Shown here one piece after another: positions 1 through 7,455 of a DNA stretch of 64,000 bases (position 1 is its first letter; each line of letters begins with the position of its first letter). The stretch is from Haloarchaeobius salinus (GTDB taxonomy: Archaea; Halobacteriota; Halobacteria; Halobacteriales; Natrialbaceae): NCBI RefSeq assembly GCF_024464185.1, contig NZ_JANHAU010000002.1:558001-622000 (forward strand), read 5' to 3'. The notes beneath the pieces are model-generated. The model searched no databases. It was not told the origin of the DNA and saw nothing but the letters and a program-made list of their open reading frames with translations. The position numbers and the translations under genes are program-made.

Positions 1-118
1 CCGCCGTCGCCTCGTAGTCGACCGTCTCGTCGTCGTGGAACGCCGTCACCGTCGGCGGGACGACGCCGTGGATGCCGAGTGGGTCGTCGGTGCCGGGCGC
101 GGGAGCGTTCGAAGCCAT
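1..118 (-). CDS. DapA/KDG-aldolase family protein, N-terminal fragment
   Basis: Only the first 39 codons lie in the window; the gene runs off the left edge. The start is the ATG whose complement is at 116-118. The fragment reads MASNAPAPGT, then GIHGVVPPTVTAF, then DDETVDYEA. That is the N-terminal beta-strand of the class I aldolase superfamily containing dihydrodipicolinate synthase and 2-keto-3-deoxygluconate aldolases (P-x-V/T-P-F/A-...-D). In haloarchaea several paralogues share this start, some acting on KDG or KDPG and some in lysine synthesis. The Schiff-base lysine lies outside the window, so substrate cannot be assigned. The family call is an inference from a short segment. Confidence 0.6.
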   Translation of the reverse strand, partial: MASNAPAPGTDDPLGIHGVVPPTVTAFHDDETVDYEATA

Positions 119-153
119 GTTGACGTACTAACGCGGATTCGAGTTAATAGTTC

Positions 154-792
154 CTACGACGCGCGGCGCTCGACGAACCGTCGGTACAGCGGCCGGGCGA
201 CCAGCGCGAGCGCGAGCACGCCGGCACCGACGAGCACGAGCGGGTTGACGGAGCTGCCGGTGGTGACGTTCCGCGCGGAGACACCGATGGCCATGATGGT
301 GAGTATCCACGGGAGCTCGCCGATGAACGTCCCGAGGAGGAACGTTCCGAGGGGGACGTCCGCCAGCCCGGTGCCGTAGGCCACCGCGTCGGCGGGTGCG
401 GGCGAGAGGCGGCCGGCGATGGTGCCCCGGAGGTCGCCCGTCGCGTCGAAGATCTCGTCGCCGGAGCGCCGCAGCCAGCCGAGGATGCCGTCGTCGCGCT
501 TGTACCACCGGCCCGCGTAGTACGCCGGGAGCGCGGTGAGCACGCCGCCGGCCAGCGCGATGGGGAGCCCGGGCCAGCCGAACCGGTAGCCGACGACGAG
601 GGTGAAGGCGGTCACCGGCACCGCGAGGAACGGGCGGACCAGGTAGCCAACCGCGAGGATTCCGACGAACAGCACGTCGTTCTCGACGGCCGCGAGGAGC
701 CCCGGCACGTCGCCCCCGACGGTGAGGCGCGCGAGCACGAGGAGCGAGAGCGCCGCGAGCACGACCGCGACCTGCCGGTATCTTCGTCGCAC
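154..792 (-). CDS. TVP38/TMEM64-family (VTT/SNARE-associated) membrane protein
   Basis: A 212-residue integral membrane protein. It opens with a basic tip MRRRYR and a hydrophobic helix (about residues 7-27), followed by helices near 38-58, 60-75 and 78-92. The central block has the family features FGWPGLPIALAGG and YYAGRWYKRDDG, and a polar loop near residues 105-135 contains the RLSPAPADAVAYG segment, comparable to the R-x-SP-x-P motif of DedA/TVP38 proteins. C-terminal helices follow at about 148-170 and 183-200. The family is thought to move lipids or act in membrane homeostasis, but the substrate of archaeal members is unknown. It lies just downstream of, and on the same strand as, the lipoprotein gene at 979-1872. 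Confidence 0.8.
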   Translation of the reverse strand: MRRRYRQVAVVLAALSLLVLARLTVGGDVPGLLAAVENDVLFVGILAVGYLVRPFLAVPVTAFTLVVGYRFGWPGLPIALAGGVLTALPAYYAGRWYKRDDGILGWLRRSGDEIFDATGDLRGTIAGRLSPAPADAVAYGTGLADVPLGTFLLGTFIGELPWILTIMAIGVSARNVTTGSSVNPLVLVGAGVLALALVARPLYRRFVERRAS

Positions 793-978
793 TATCTGAG
801 CGTGGTGGAGTCCGCACTTGTGGGTTTCGGGAGCAGGTCGGAACCGACGCCGTACTGACGAGTCCGTGCAGTGGGCTCAGTTCGCCAACACCGCGAAGAC
901 GACGGGTGACAGACGCTCCGCGAGACGCTTCGTCGTCGAAAACGGTGCGAGATGGGGCGGCTACGTCGCTGTCCCGCC

Positions 979-1872
979 CTACTCGATGGAGAGCCGGACC
1001 GTCACGTTGTGGAGCAGGACCGCGTCCGTCTCACGGGCGAGGCGGACGAGCCCCTCCGACGGGCCCTCGACGAGTCGCGGCTCGCCCTCGTCGTCCTCCA
1101 CGACCCCGGCGACGGCATCTGCCATCCCCGGCTCGACTGGCGCACAGTCGAGCACCACCGGGTCGTCGGCGTCGGTCGGCTCCAGCGAGAGGACGTACCA
1201 GACCCGGCGCGAGAAGAACTCGGCGTCGGTCTGTTGCAGTTCGCGACCCTGGTACACCTCGCCGTCGAGGCGGACGTAGCCCTCCGCGAGGAGGGTCCGG
1301 GCCCACGTCCCGAGTTCGGTCTCGGGGTACACCTCGGCGGGGTCGCTCCCGGTCGCGTTGCGGACGAACTCGCGCTGTGCGCCCGTGAGGTCGCTCCCGT
1401 CGACGACCGTCGCGTCGTCGGGTACCGACTCCGCCGGGGCGGCCTCGAACTGCATCCGGTAGCGGCCGCCCGCCTGCACGTCGACCGAGTAGGTACCGTC
1501 GACGCCGTCGGTGCCGCGGAGTGCGACGGTTTCGAAGGCCGCGAGGTCGGGCGACGGCGGCTGGTTCACGAGCATCGGGTAGTGACCGCGGACCGCCTCG
1601 TCGTCACGCGCGGCGTCGACGAGCAGGCTCCGCAGTCCCTCGGGCAGGACCCGGATGGAGTCGTACGCGCCGAACTCGTCCACGATCGTCGCCCGGACGG
1701 CGGGGTCGTCGACGGTCGTCGGTCCCGTCGTCGGTGCCGCGCTCGTCGTGGGGTCCGTCGACGTCGAGCCGTCGACGGCCGGCTGGTCGTCGTCGTCGCC
1801 GATGCCCGCACACCCACCGAGGGCGGCCGACGCTGCGGCGACGCTCGCGACGAACGTGCGTCTGGAGGGCAT
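979..1872 (-). CDS. Secreted Tat lipoprotein of unknown function
   Basis: A 297-residue exported protein. The N-terminus MPSRRTFVASVAAASAALGG-C has a twin-arginine motif (SRRTFV, residues 3-8) and a lipobox ending at the Cys near residue 21. The next 35 residues are a D/T/S-rich linker typical of haloarchaeal lipoproteins tethered outside the S-layer-facing membrane. The remaining 230 residues are globular, with no transmembrane segment and no catalytic motif that I recognise. Phrases such as DEFGAYDSIRVLPEG, LTGAQREFVRNATG and REFYVRRVWYVLSLEP suggest a conserved haloarchaeal extracellular domain, possibly a repeated alpha/beta module. Function is unknown. Confidence 0.75.
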   Translation of the reverse strand: MPSRRTFVASVAAASAALGGCAGIGDDDDQPAVDGSTSTDPTTSAAPTTGPTTVDDPAVRATIVDEFGAYDSIRVLPEGLRSLLVDAARDDEAVRGHYPMLVNQPPSPDLAAFETVALRGTDGVDGTYSVDVQAGGRYRMQFEAAPAESVPDDATVVDGSDLTGAQREFVRNATGSDPAEVYPETELGTWARTLLAEGYVRLDGEVYQGRELQQTDAEFFSRRVWYVLSLEPTDADDPVVLDCAPVEPGMADAVAGVVEDDEGEPRLVEGPSEGLVRLARETDAVLLHNVTVRLSIE

Positions 1873-1938
1873 ACGTCGAAGGTCCGCGAGAACCGGTAAG
1901 TGTCTTCTGTCGCCAGCGACGGTCGGTGTGCGGTCGCG

Positions 1939-3867
1939 CTACTTGAACCGGAACGTCTCCAGGTTCTTCGGCGCGAACGTCCGCATGTTGAACTCGTGGT
2001 AGAGCGCGGAGGAGAGGTCCTGCACGGAGGACTCGTCGCCGTGGACGCAGAGCACCTTCTCGGGGCGGGGGTTCATGGTGCGGACGAAGTCCTCCAGCCC
2101 CTGCCGGTCGGCGTGGCCGGAGAAGCCGTCGACCGTCTCGATGTCCATCTTCAGCTTCAGCGTGTTCGAGCGGCCGCCGTTGCCGCCGCGGTCGTTGATG
2201 GGGATCTCGTCCCAGCCGTTCTGGATACGACGACCGAGGGTTCCCTGGGCCTGGTAGCCGACGAACACCATCTTCGAGTCCGCCTGGCTGCCGACGTGGC
2301 GGAGCCAGGACATGATGGGGCCGCCCTCGACCATCCCGGAGGTCGAGAGGATGATGCAGGGGCCGCCGTCGGCGACCTCCTGGCGCTCCTCCTCGCCGCC
2401 GTCGATGTGGTTGAACTCCTCGGCGAGGAACGGGTTCTCGTCCTCGTGGAAGATGCGGTCGCGGAGGTCGTCGCGCAGGTACTCGGGGTAGGTGGAGTGG
2501 ATGGCGGTCGCCTCCCAGATCATCCCGTCGAGGTGGACCGGCATCTCGGGTATCTTCCCCTTCCGCATGGCCTCCTCAAGGACGAGCATGATCTCCTGGG
2601 AGCGCCCGACGGCGAACGCCGGGATGAGCACCTTCCCGCCCTTCTCGTGGGTCTCGTTGATGACCTCGATGAGCTTCCGTTCCGAGTCCTCCTGGTCGGT
2701 CTGGTAGTCGTTCCGGCCGCCGTAGGTGGACTCGAGCACCAGCGTCTCGACGCGCGGGAAGTCGTTCACCGCGCCGTTGAACAGGCGGGTGTCCTTGTAG
2801 TGGATGTCGCCGGAGAAGGCGACGTTGTAGAGGCCGTCGCCGATGTGGAAGTGCGACACCGCGGAGCCGAGGATGTGGCCGGCGTTGTGGAACGTGAGCT
2901 TCACGTCCGGCGCGATGTCGGTCACGTCGCCGTACTCCAGCGGGATGGTGTGCTTGATCGCCTCGCGCACCATCTCGGACTCGTACGGCGGCGCGCGACC
3001 CTCCTTGGCGGCCACGTCGAGGTAGTCGAGCGTGAGCAGGCCCATGAGGTCGCGGGTCGGCTCGGTCGTGTAGATGGGGCCGTCGTAGCCGTACTTGAAC
3101 AGCAGCGGGAGCAGCGCGGAGTGGTCGAGGTGGGCGTGGGTCAGCACGACGGCGTCGATGTTGGTCGCGCCCGCCCCGAGCGCCTCGGGCACCTGCAGGT
3201 AGGGCACCTCGCCCTCCGCGCCGGGCTTGTCGCCGCAGTCGATGAGGATGCGCGTCTCGGGCGTCGAGAGGATGAACGAGGCGCGGCCGACCTCGCGACA
3301 GCAGCCCAGCGTCGTGATGCGGACGTACTCGTCGTCGGACATCTCCTCGCGGTGGATCTGCCGGCCGACGCGTTCGAGGATGTCGCGGCGCTCGTCGCGC
3401 TCCTGCTTGAGGAAGTTGCGGACGTTCGAGACCGTCGAGGACTCGATTGGCGGCGTGCGGACGACCTCGGGCGTCCAGCCGACCTTCTTCGTGATCTCGC
3501 GCAGGGTCGAGCCGTGGCGGCCGATGACCATGCCCGGCTTCGCGGCCTCGATGACGACCTCGCCGGTGTCGGCGTGGAAGTCGAGGTCGGTCACGCCCGC
3601 GTCCTCGGGGATGACCTCCATGATCTGCTCGCGTGCGGTCTCCGGCCGGGAGAGGACGTCGGGGTCGGGCCGGACCGTGATGCGCTTTCTGAGCTTCGAG
3701 GCGAGCCGGCGGATGAGGTCGCCCTGCTGGGCGAACTTCTTGGGGTCGCGTGTGTACACCACCAGCTCGGGCCCCTCGTACTTGACGGCGGACACCGAGA
3801 TGTCGCTCGGTATCTCGCTCTTTATCTCTGCTTCCAGTTCTTCGAGTTGTCGATCTACGGAACTCAT
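1939..3867 (-). CDS. fttA: aCPSF1/FttA transcription termination nuclease (KH + MBL + beta-CASP)
   Basis: A 642-residue member of the archaeal CPSF73-like ribonuclease family, which cleaves nascent RNA behind RNA polymerase to terminate transcription. Residues 1-60 form the first KH-like domain. A second KH domain has its GxxG loop GRHG at 116-119. The metallo-beta-lactamase domain begins near 183 with LGCCREVGRASF and carries the zinc signature HAHLDH at 244-249. The beta-CASP insert contains LVLESTYGGRND and IPAFAVGRSQE. The C-terminal part has GFSGHADRQGL and LCVHGDESS, supplying later metal ligands. Length matches the family (about 640). The gene is monocistronic with its own leader (3868 onward). 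These enzymes are conserved in nearly all archaea and usually essential. Confidence 0.97.
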   Translation of the reverse strand: MSSVDRQLEELEAEIKSEIPSDISVSAVKYEGPELVVYTRDPKKFAQQGDLIRRLASKLRKRITVRPDPDVLSRPETAREQIMEVIPEDAGVTDLDFHADTGEVVIEAAKPGMVIGRHGSTLREITKKVGWTPEVVRTPPIESSTVSNVRNFLKQERDERRDILERVGRQIHREEMSDDEYVRITTLGCCREVGRASFILSTPETRILIDCGDKPGAEGEVPYLQVPEALGAGATNIDAVVLTHAHLDHSALLPLLFKYGYDGPIYTTEPTRDLMGLLTLDYLDVAAKEGRAPPYESEMVREAIKHTIPLEYGDVTDIAPDVKLTFHNAGHILGSAVSHFHIGDGLYNVAFSGDIHYKDTRLFNGAVNDFPRVETLVLESTYGGRNDYQTDQEDSERKLIEVINETHEKGGKVLIPAFAVGRSQEIMLVLEEAMRKGKIPEMPVHLDGMIWEATAIHSTYPEYLRDDLRDRIFHEDENPFLAEEFNHIDGGEEERQEVADGGPCIILSTSGMVEGGPIMSWLRHVGSQADSKMVFVGYQAQGTLGRRIQNGWDEIPINDRGGNGGRSNTLKLKMDIETVDGFSGHADRQGLEDFVRTMNPRPEKVLCVHGDESSVQDLSSALYHEFNMRTFAPKNLETFRFK

Positions 3868-4175
3868 ATGTCGAGAAATTCAGTCGCGTCCGGACGGCGT
3901 GTTCCGCCCGTTCCGGCCGACCGTCGGCGCGACCCGTTCCGTCCGTCCCGGACGGGACCGCCACACCCCCCAGCGTCCGCACTGCTGTCGGACTGGTGAC
4001 GTGCGTTGTCGCGCGTGTCGTGTCGAGACATTGTCGGTGGAAACTGCGGTTCGAGCCCGTCCCGGACGCTTGCTCGTCGGGAGGTCTCGGGGAGAACCCG
4101 CTTACTCGGTCGTATGCCACCGATGTTATAAAAGCCTTCGCAATACTGAGGGCAGGGCCGTCCGTACCGACTGCC
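3868..4175. other. Divergent intergenic region between aCPSF1 and an unknown gene
   Basis: 308 bases without a gene. The left part is the upstream region of the leftward aCPSF1 gene. It contains a GC-rich quasi-palindrome around 3930-3960 (GTCCGTCCCGGACGGGAC). The right part carries a TATA box at 4126-4133 for the rightward gene. A GGTTCGAGCC string near 4050 resembles a tRNA T-arm, but no matching acceptor or anticodon stems are present. Possible reading frames across the region are arginine-rich and look like shadows. Confidence 0.5.
4126..4133 (+). promoter_or_regulatory. TATA box for the gene at 4176
   Basis: TTATAAAA in an otherwise GC-rich leader. It is centred about 46 bases before the ATG, so the transcript would carry a short leader of about 20 nt. 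Confidence 0.55.
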
Positions 4176-4658
4176 ATGCAGGTGACGAAGGCGGTCGTCG
4201 AGCGCGAGCACGAGTGGGTCCGCGACCGGGCCGACGTCGTCGTTCCGCTGTCGAACCGGGTGCGCGCGGACCTCGGCGAGACGTTCGGTATCGACGTCGA
4301 CCCGGTGACCGAACAGCAGTACGTCGCGGTCGTCGACGAGACGTTCGCCGACGGTGACCGGGCGGTGAACGTCGCCGCCCTGGTCGGGCTCCTCCGGGAC
4401 CTCGACGTCGAGGACGACTACCCGGGCTTCGTCGTCGACGAGGTGCTCGGTCGGGAGCTGGCCGCGACCATCGCCGGCAGCCAGCCGCTCCGGACCCTCG
4501 GCGAGGCGACGTTCCACTACGCCGACATCGTGACACACGGCGACGCCGACGACGCGGCCGGGGCGGACGACCTGGACGCCGCGCTCGCCGCCGGCACGCA
4601 GGAGCGCATCCCGGGCTGGGGCTGGAACGAGCGCGAGAGCCCGTTCGCGGTGGAGTGA
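4176..4658 (+). CDS. Conserved haloarchaeal protein of unknown function
   Basis: A 160-residue soluble acidic protein beginning MQVTKAVVEREHEW. I chose the ATG at 4176 because it is the first start after the TATA box; an upstream in-frame extension would be arginine-rich and unlike the rest. It has no transmembrane helix, no cysteine cluster and no motif I recognise. Segments such as RVRADLGETFGIDVD, YVAVVDETF and VNVAALVGLLRDL suggest an alpha/beta fold. The C-terminus is Asp/Ala-rich, then ends IPGWGWNERESPF. It is followed at once by two membrane-protein genes and may be the first gene of that operon. Confidence 0.65.
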   Translation: MQVTKAVVEREHEWVRDRADVVVPLSNRVRADLGETFGIDVDPVTEQQYVAVVDETFADGDRAVNVAALVGLLRDLDVEDDYPGFVVDEVLGRELAATIAGSQPLRTLGEATFHYADIVTHGDADDAAGADDLDAALAAGTQERIPGWGWNERESPFAVE

Positions 4659-4702
4659 CAACCGAACGGCCTACCAGTTCCCGTCGAGAAGGCGTCCGAC
4701 AG

Positions 4703-5188
4703 ATGGAACGTCCGGTGGTCCGACTGCTCGTGATCGTCTGCTGTCTCGTCGCCGCCGGCGGGCTGGCCGTCGACTACGCTGCCCACGCCGACGACCGGGG
4801 CACGTACCCGAGCGACCGGGAGCTGGCGGCCGATTTCGATTCGTACACCGGTGAACAGGTGTTCCTCTGGCTCGACGTGACCAGGGTGACCGACGACGGC
4901 CTCGTCGGCACGTTCGGGCCGGACGACACCGCAGTCACCGTGACAGGTGCTGACGCCGGGGGCGACGTCGGGGCGAACGACCAGGTGCAGGTGTACGGCG
5001 TCGCCCGGCCCGACCACCGCATCGTCGCCGACCGGGTCGTCGTCTCCCACGGCGAGAACCGGATGTACATGTTCGTCGCCTCCGCGCTCGCGGCGGTGTG
5101 GGCGCTCGGGTTCCTGCTGCTGTACTGGCGACCCGACGTCGCGAGGGGCGTGCTCACGCCGAGAACGGGCGGGGGTGGTGAGCCGTGA
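4703..5188 (+). CDS. Small membrane-anchored protein with probable OB-like extracytoplasmic domain
   Basis: About 161 residues, with an N-terminal hydrophobic anchor (VVRLLVIVCCLVAAGGLAVDY), a central beta-rich soluble domain and a C-terminal helix (MFVASALAAVWALGFLLLYW) before a short basic tail. The domain reads YTGEQVFLWLDV, GLVGTFGPDDTAVTV and DQVQVYGVARPDHRIVADRVVV, a strand pattern like the small OB-fold nucleic-acid-binding-type domains of membrane proteins. A GTG at 4655, overlapping the preceding stop as GTGA, would add a polar 16-residue leader; the ATG at 4703 gives a cleaner membrane anchor. The 3' end overlaps the next gene by GTGA, so the two are probably translated together. 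Function is unknown. Confidence 0.65.
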   Translation: MERPVVRLLVIVCCLVAAGGLAVDYAAHADDRGTYPSDRELAADFDSYTGEQVFLWLDVTRVTDDGLVGTFGPDDTAVTVTGADAGGDVGANDQVQVYGVARPDHRIVADRVVVSHGENRMYMFVASALAAVWALGFLLLYWRPDVARGVLTPRTGGGGEP

Positions 5189-5721
5189 GCGACCTGCTGA
5201 CCCACGTGCTCGCGGCGTTCGTCGTCGCCACGGTCGCGTCGTGGTCCCTGCCCTGGTTCGCCCGGCGACACGTTCCGCTCGCGACCGCGGGTGCCCTCGC
5301 CCCCGACCTGGCGAAGGGCCACTTCGTGACCGGCGACGTGCTGGTGACGGTTGCCGGGGTCACCGGCTCGTGGGACGCGCTCCAGACCGTCGGCGTCGTC
5401 ACCTGTCTCGTCGTCGCGGGGGTGATGCTGGTCGAGCGCGCGGAGCGCCGGGTCGCACTGGCCGCGCTCCTCGGCGGGATGTGCCTCCACGTCGCCATGG
5501 ACTCCCTCGTGATCCGTGCGGGCGGCGTCGCCCCGCCGTACCTCTACCCGCTGACGTGGGCGGGACTCCCGTCGCTCGACGTCTATCTGAGTTCGAGCAT
5601 CTGGCCGTCGCTGGTGGCTCTCCCCGTCGCCGCGCTCGTCTGGTACGTGGACCGCCGGGGGCTGGCTCCCGGGGCCGACACGACGGCGTCCGAACGTGCC
5701 GACGGCGACAGAGCTAACTGA
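5185..5721 (+). CDS. YdjM-type membrane-bound metal-dependent hydrolase (DUF457-like)
   Basis: A 178-residue polytopic membrane protein starting with GTG inside the stop codon of the upstream gene (GTGA overlap). The N-terminus MSDLLTHVLAAFVV has the early histidine typical of LexA-binding/YdjM membrane hydrolases. TAGALAPDLAKG supplies the conserved P-D, and GGMCLHVAMDSLVIR the H-x3-D. The segment VAPPYLYPLTW corresponds to the family's P-L-x-P-x-x-W ending. About four transmembrane helices are visible. The family is assumed to hydrolyse a membrane lipid or phosphodiester, but this is not proven for archaeal members. The tight overlap with the upstream membrane protein suggests a shared job. 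Confidence 0.75.
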   Translation: MSDLLTHVLAAFVVATVASWSLPWFARRHVPLATAGALAPDLAKGHFVTGDVLVTVAGVTGSWDALQTVGVVTCLVVAGVMLVERAERRVALAALLGGMCLHVAMDSLVIRAGGVAPPYLYPLTWAGLPSLDVYLSSSIWPSLVALPVAALVWYVDRRGLAPGADTTASERADGDRAN

Positions 5722-5742
5722 GCGACGCGCCGTCAGGCAGGT

Positions 5743-6246
5743 ATGGCCGACGACCGCGACGAGGCGACCGTCTGCTACCCCGTCCGAAGCGACCTCCCGC
5801 TCGCGCCCGACGACGAGCTCCTGATGATCCGCAAGCGACGCGGGCTCGGGGCCGACCGCTACAACGGCCCCGGCGGGAAGGTCGAGCCCGGCGAGACGCC
5901 GCGAGAGAGCGCCATCCGGGAGACCCGCGAGGAGACCGGACTCGACGTCGGCGACCTCACGAAGCGCGCGGAGTTCGACTTCTTCTTCGGCGAGGAGCAC
6001 ATCTTCCTCTGTCACGTCTACGTCGCCCGCGAGGTGGCCGGCACGCCCCAGACCACGCCGGAAGCCATCCCCGAGTGGCGTCCCCGCGAGTCGGTGCCCT
6101 ACGACGAGATGTGGCCTGACGACGAGCTGTGGCTCCCACAGGTCCTCGACGGTGGTACCGTCCGCGCGACGTTCTACTTCGACGACGACGGCGACGAGCT
6201 ACTGGACCACGAGCTCACGGAGAACGTCGAGTTCGAGGGGACGTAG
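5743..6246 (+). CDS. Nudix hydrolase, MTH1-like (8-oxo-dGTP diphosphatase type)
   Basis: A 167-residue Nudix enzyme. The 23-residue Nudix box runs from GGKVEPGETP to RETREETGLD (about residues 45-68), with the metal-binding REtrEE complete. Upstream LLMIRKRRGLGADRYNGPGG and downstream FDFFFGEEHIFLCHVYVA, WRPRESVPYDEMWPDDELWLP match the human MTH1/NUDT1 lineage closely, including the late W-x-D-D/E segment used for purine recognition. It probably removes oxidised purine nucleoside triphosphates from the nucleotide pool. It is a single gene just downstream of the YdjM-like gene and convergent with the gene at 6249. Confidence 0.9.
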   Translation: MADDRDEATVCYPVRSDLPLAPDDELLMIRKRRGLGADRYNGPGGKVEPGETPRESAIRETREETGLDVGDLTKRAEFDFFFGEEHIFLCHVYVAREVAGTPQTTPEAIPEWRPRESVPYDEMWPDDELWLPQVLDGGTVRATFYFDDDGDELLDHELTENVEFEGT

Positions 6247-6248
6247 GG

Positions 6249-6938
6249 CTACGCGACGATTCTCCCGCCGAGTCCGTCGGCCAGTTCGGTCAGCTCGGCG
6301 TCGATGTCGACGTCTCCCCCGACCAGGCCGGCGGCGGTGGCGAGCTGCCGGGCCGTCTCCGTGTCGTGCGCCGCGAACTTCACGACCCAGAAGTACGGTG
6401 ACCCCTGCGGGTTTCCCGCGACGAACTCGGCCGGTCGCCCGGGCGCGGTGTCGAAGGACTCGAAGAACGACTCGTCACCGCCGCCGCCGACGAACGCCCA
6501 CCAGAGGTCGTCCTCGCTCCGTGCGGTCGACTGCGCGACGTACACCTCGGCGATGCCCTCCGGAATCGCGAGCGACCGGCTCGCCGCGATGGGACCGTCG
6601 CCGGTGTGGCCCGCGGCGGCCTCGTTCCAGAGCGTCGCCGCGAAGTCGGGTGTTCGGGTCGGCCGGAAGCCGACGACGAGGCGCTGGTCGTCGGTGCGCT
6701 CGACGGTCGTGAACCGTCCCGGCGTGCCGGGGTAGACTCCCGCCTGCACCCGGTTTCCTGGCTCCAGCTCGTCGACAACGTCCTGCATCTCGCCGCCGTA
6801 GTTCCCTGTCGAGACTGCGACGGCCTCCCCCACGCGGACAGCCGCCGGAATATCGGTCTCGAACAGCGGGTGGACGAGCATCGTCCTCCCGTCCGAGCGC
6901 GTGCCGAGGACGCGCCACTCACCGGTGAGCACCTTCAT
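6249..6938 (-). CDS. Conserved haloarchaeal protein of unknown function
   Basis: A 229-residue soluble protein starting MKVLTGEWRVLG. An upstream in-frame ATG at 6983 would add a 15-residue polar stretch, so the start at 6938 is preferred. The N-terminal third (EWRVLGTRSDGRTMLVHPLFE, then VGEAVAVSTGNYGG and NRVQAGVYPG) looks like a small beta-barrel, and the middle has RLVVGFRPTRTPDF. The C-terminal part contains DDLWWAFVGGGGDESFFESF and YFWVVKFAAHDTETARQLA, reminiscent of a sensor-like alpha/beta domain. No cysteines or enzyme motif are seen. Function unknown. Confidence 0.7.
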   Translation of the reverse strand: MKVLTGEWRVLGTRSDGRTMLVHPLFETDIPAAVRVGEAVAVSTGNYGGEMQDVVDELEPGNRVQAGVYPGTPGRFTTVERTDDQRLVVGFRPTRTPDFAATLWNEAAAGHTGDGPIAASRSLAIPEGIAEVYVAQSTARSEDDLWWAFVGGGGDESFFESFDTAPGRPAEFVAGNPQGSPYFWVVKFAAHDTETARQLATAAGLVGGDVDIDAELTELADGLGGRIVA

Positions 6939-7045
6939 GTCGATACCTCCCCTGTCATCGTTCCCCCTGATGTCATCGTACACCTACACGTCCGCAACCG
7001 GCTTGGGTATGGTCACCGGGACGGGCCGGATAGGTGAGCCTACCA

Positions 7046-7325
7046 CGCCAGAAAGCGGCGCGCGGCTGGCCATCCCACCACCGGCGCGCGCTGGCGAGAC
7101 TGTGCGAGCGCAGCGAGCACGTCGAGCCGCCAGCGCGCGAGGGATGAGCACCGGAGGGAGCGCTAGCGACCGAGGAGCGCAGTCGGCTGGGGAGGTACGA
7201 GGTGCGGTGGCGGTCGGGTGGGGCTGAAAGGGGCGAGGTTCTCGGCGAACCCGGCCGAAGCAAGCACCGCAGGGACGAGGAGCGCAGCGAGGCTCGGGAG
7301 CCGAGAACCTCGGGGCTTTCTGGCG
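7046..7325. repeat. 280-base structured element with 11-bp terminal inverted repeats and nested hairpins
   Basis: Terminal inverted repeats CGCCAGAAAGC (7046-7056) and GCTTTCTGGCG (7315-7325) match perfectly. Inside are a 12-bp stem at 7085-7096/7128-7139 (CGCGCGCTGGCG and its complement) and a 13-bp stem at 7234-7246/7300-7312 (CGAGGTTCTCGGC and its complement). Smaller hairpins sit within these: GTGC/GCAC around the loop GAGCGCAGCGA at 7102-7120, and CGAG/CTCG around a second copy of the same core at 7276-7296. A further CCGA/TCGG hairpin lies near 7170-7186. No target-site duplication is visible. It could be a MITE-like remnant or a structured RNA; the sequence alone does not decide. Confidence 0.7.
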
Positions 7326-7424
7326 GTTGTCGGCACCAGCGAGTCCCACGCCTGCAGGGTCTCTCCATGTGTCCGCACTCACAGCCACAATCACTCACAG
7401 ACGCGGTCGCACACCTTCAAGGGG

Positions 7425-7432
7425 TTTATAAT
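7425..7432 (+). promoter_or_regulatory. TATA box of proS
   Basis: TTTATAAT centred about 27 bases before the proS ATG, so the transcript should be leaderless or nearly so. Confidence 0.75.
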
Positions 7433-7455
7433 CCAGACAGGAGTCCGTACAGACA

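Larger units (their letters stand above)
6939..7455. other. 517-base gene-free region upstream of proS, rich in inverted repeats
   Basis: No convincing gene. Reading frames here on both strands are arginine/serine/proline-rich and lack the acidic composition of every neighbour. The region holds the hairpin-rich element at 7046-7325 and, near its right end, the proS TATA box at 7425-7432. The first 100 bases are the leader of the leftward gene ending at 6938. Confidence 0.7.

Noticed and set aside
1900-3999. A long plus-strand frame opposite aCPSF1.
   Set aside because: It is an antisense shadow rich in Val/Leu/Arg/Asp; the minus-strand protein has complete KH and beta-CASP motifs.
4040-4062. 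GGTTCGAGCC as part of a tRNA gene.
   Set aside because: No complementary acceptor stem or anticodon loop surrounds it.
7046-7325. The element as an SRP RNA or RNase P RNA gene.
   Set aside because: Size would suit SRP RNA, but the conserved GGAAG/AGCAGC helix 8 core and the UGUAA motif of the Alu domain are absent.
6973-7398. Several frames of 70-140 codons in the proS upstream gap.
   Set aside because: Their translations are basic and repeat-driven (for example SLAALLVPA from GAGCGCAGCGAG repeats), as is typical of haloarchaeal repeat DNA.
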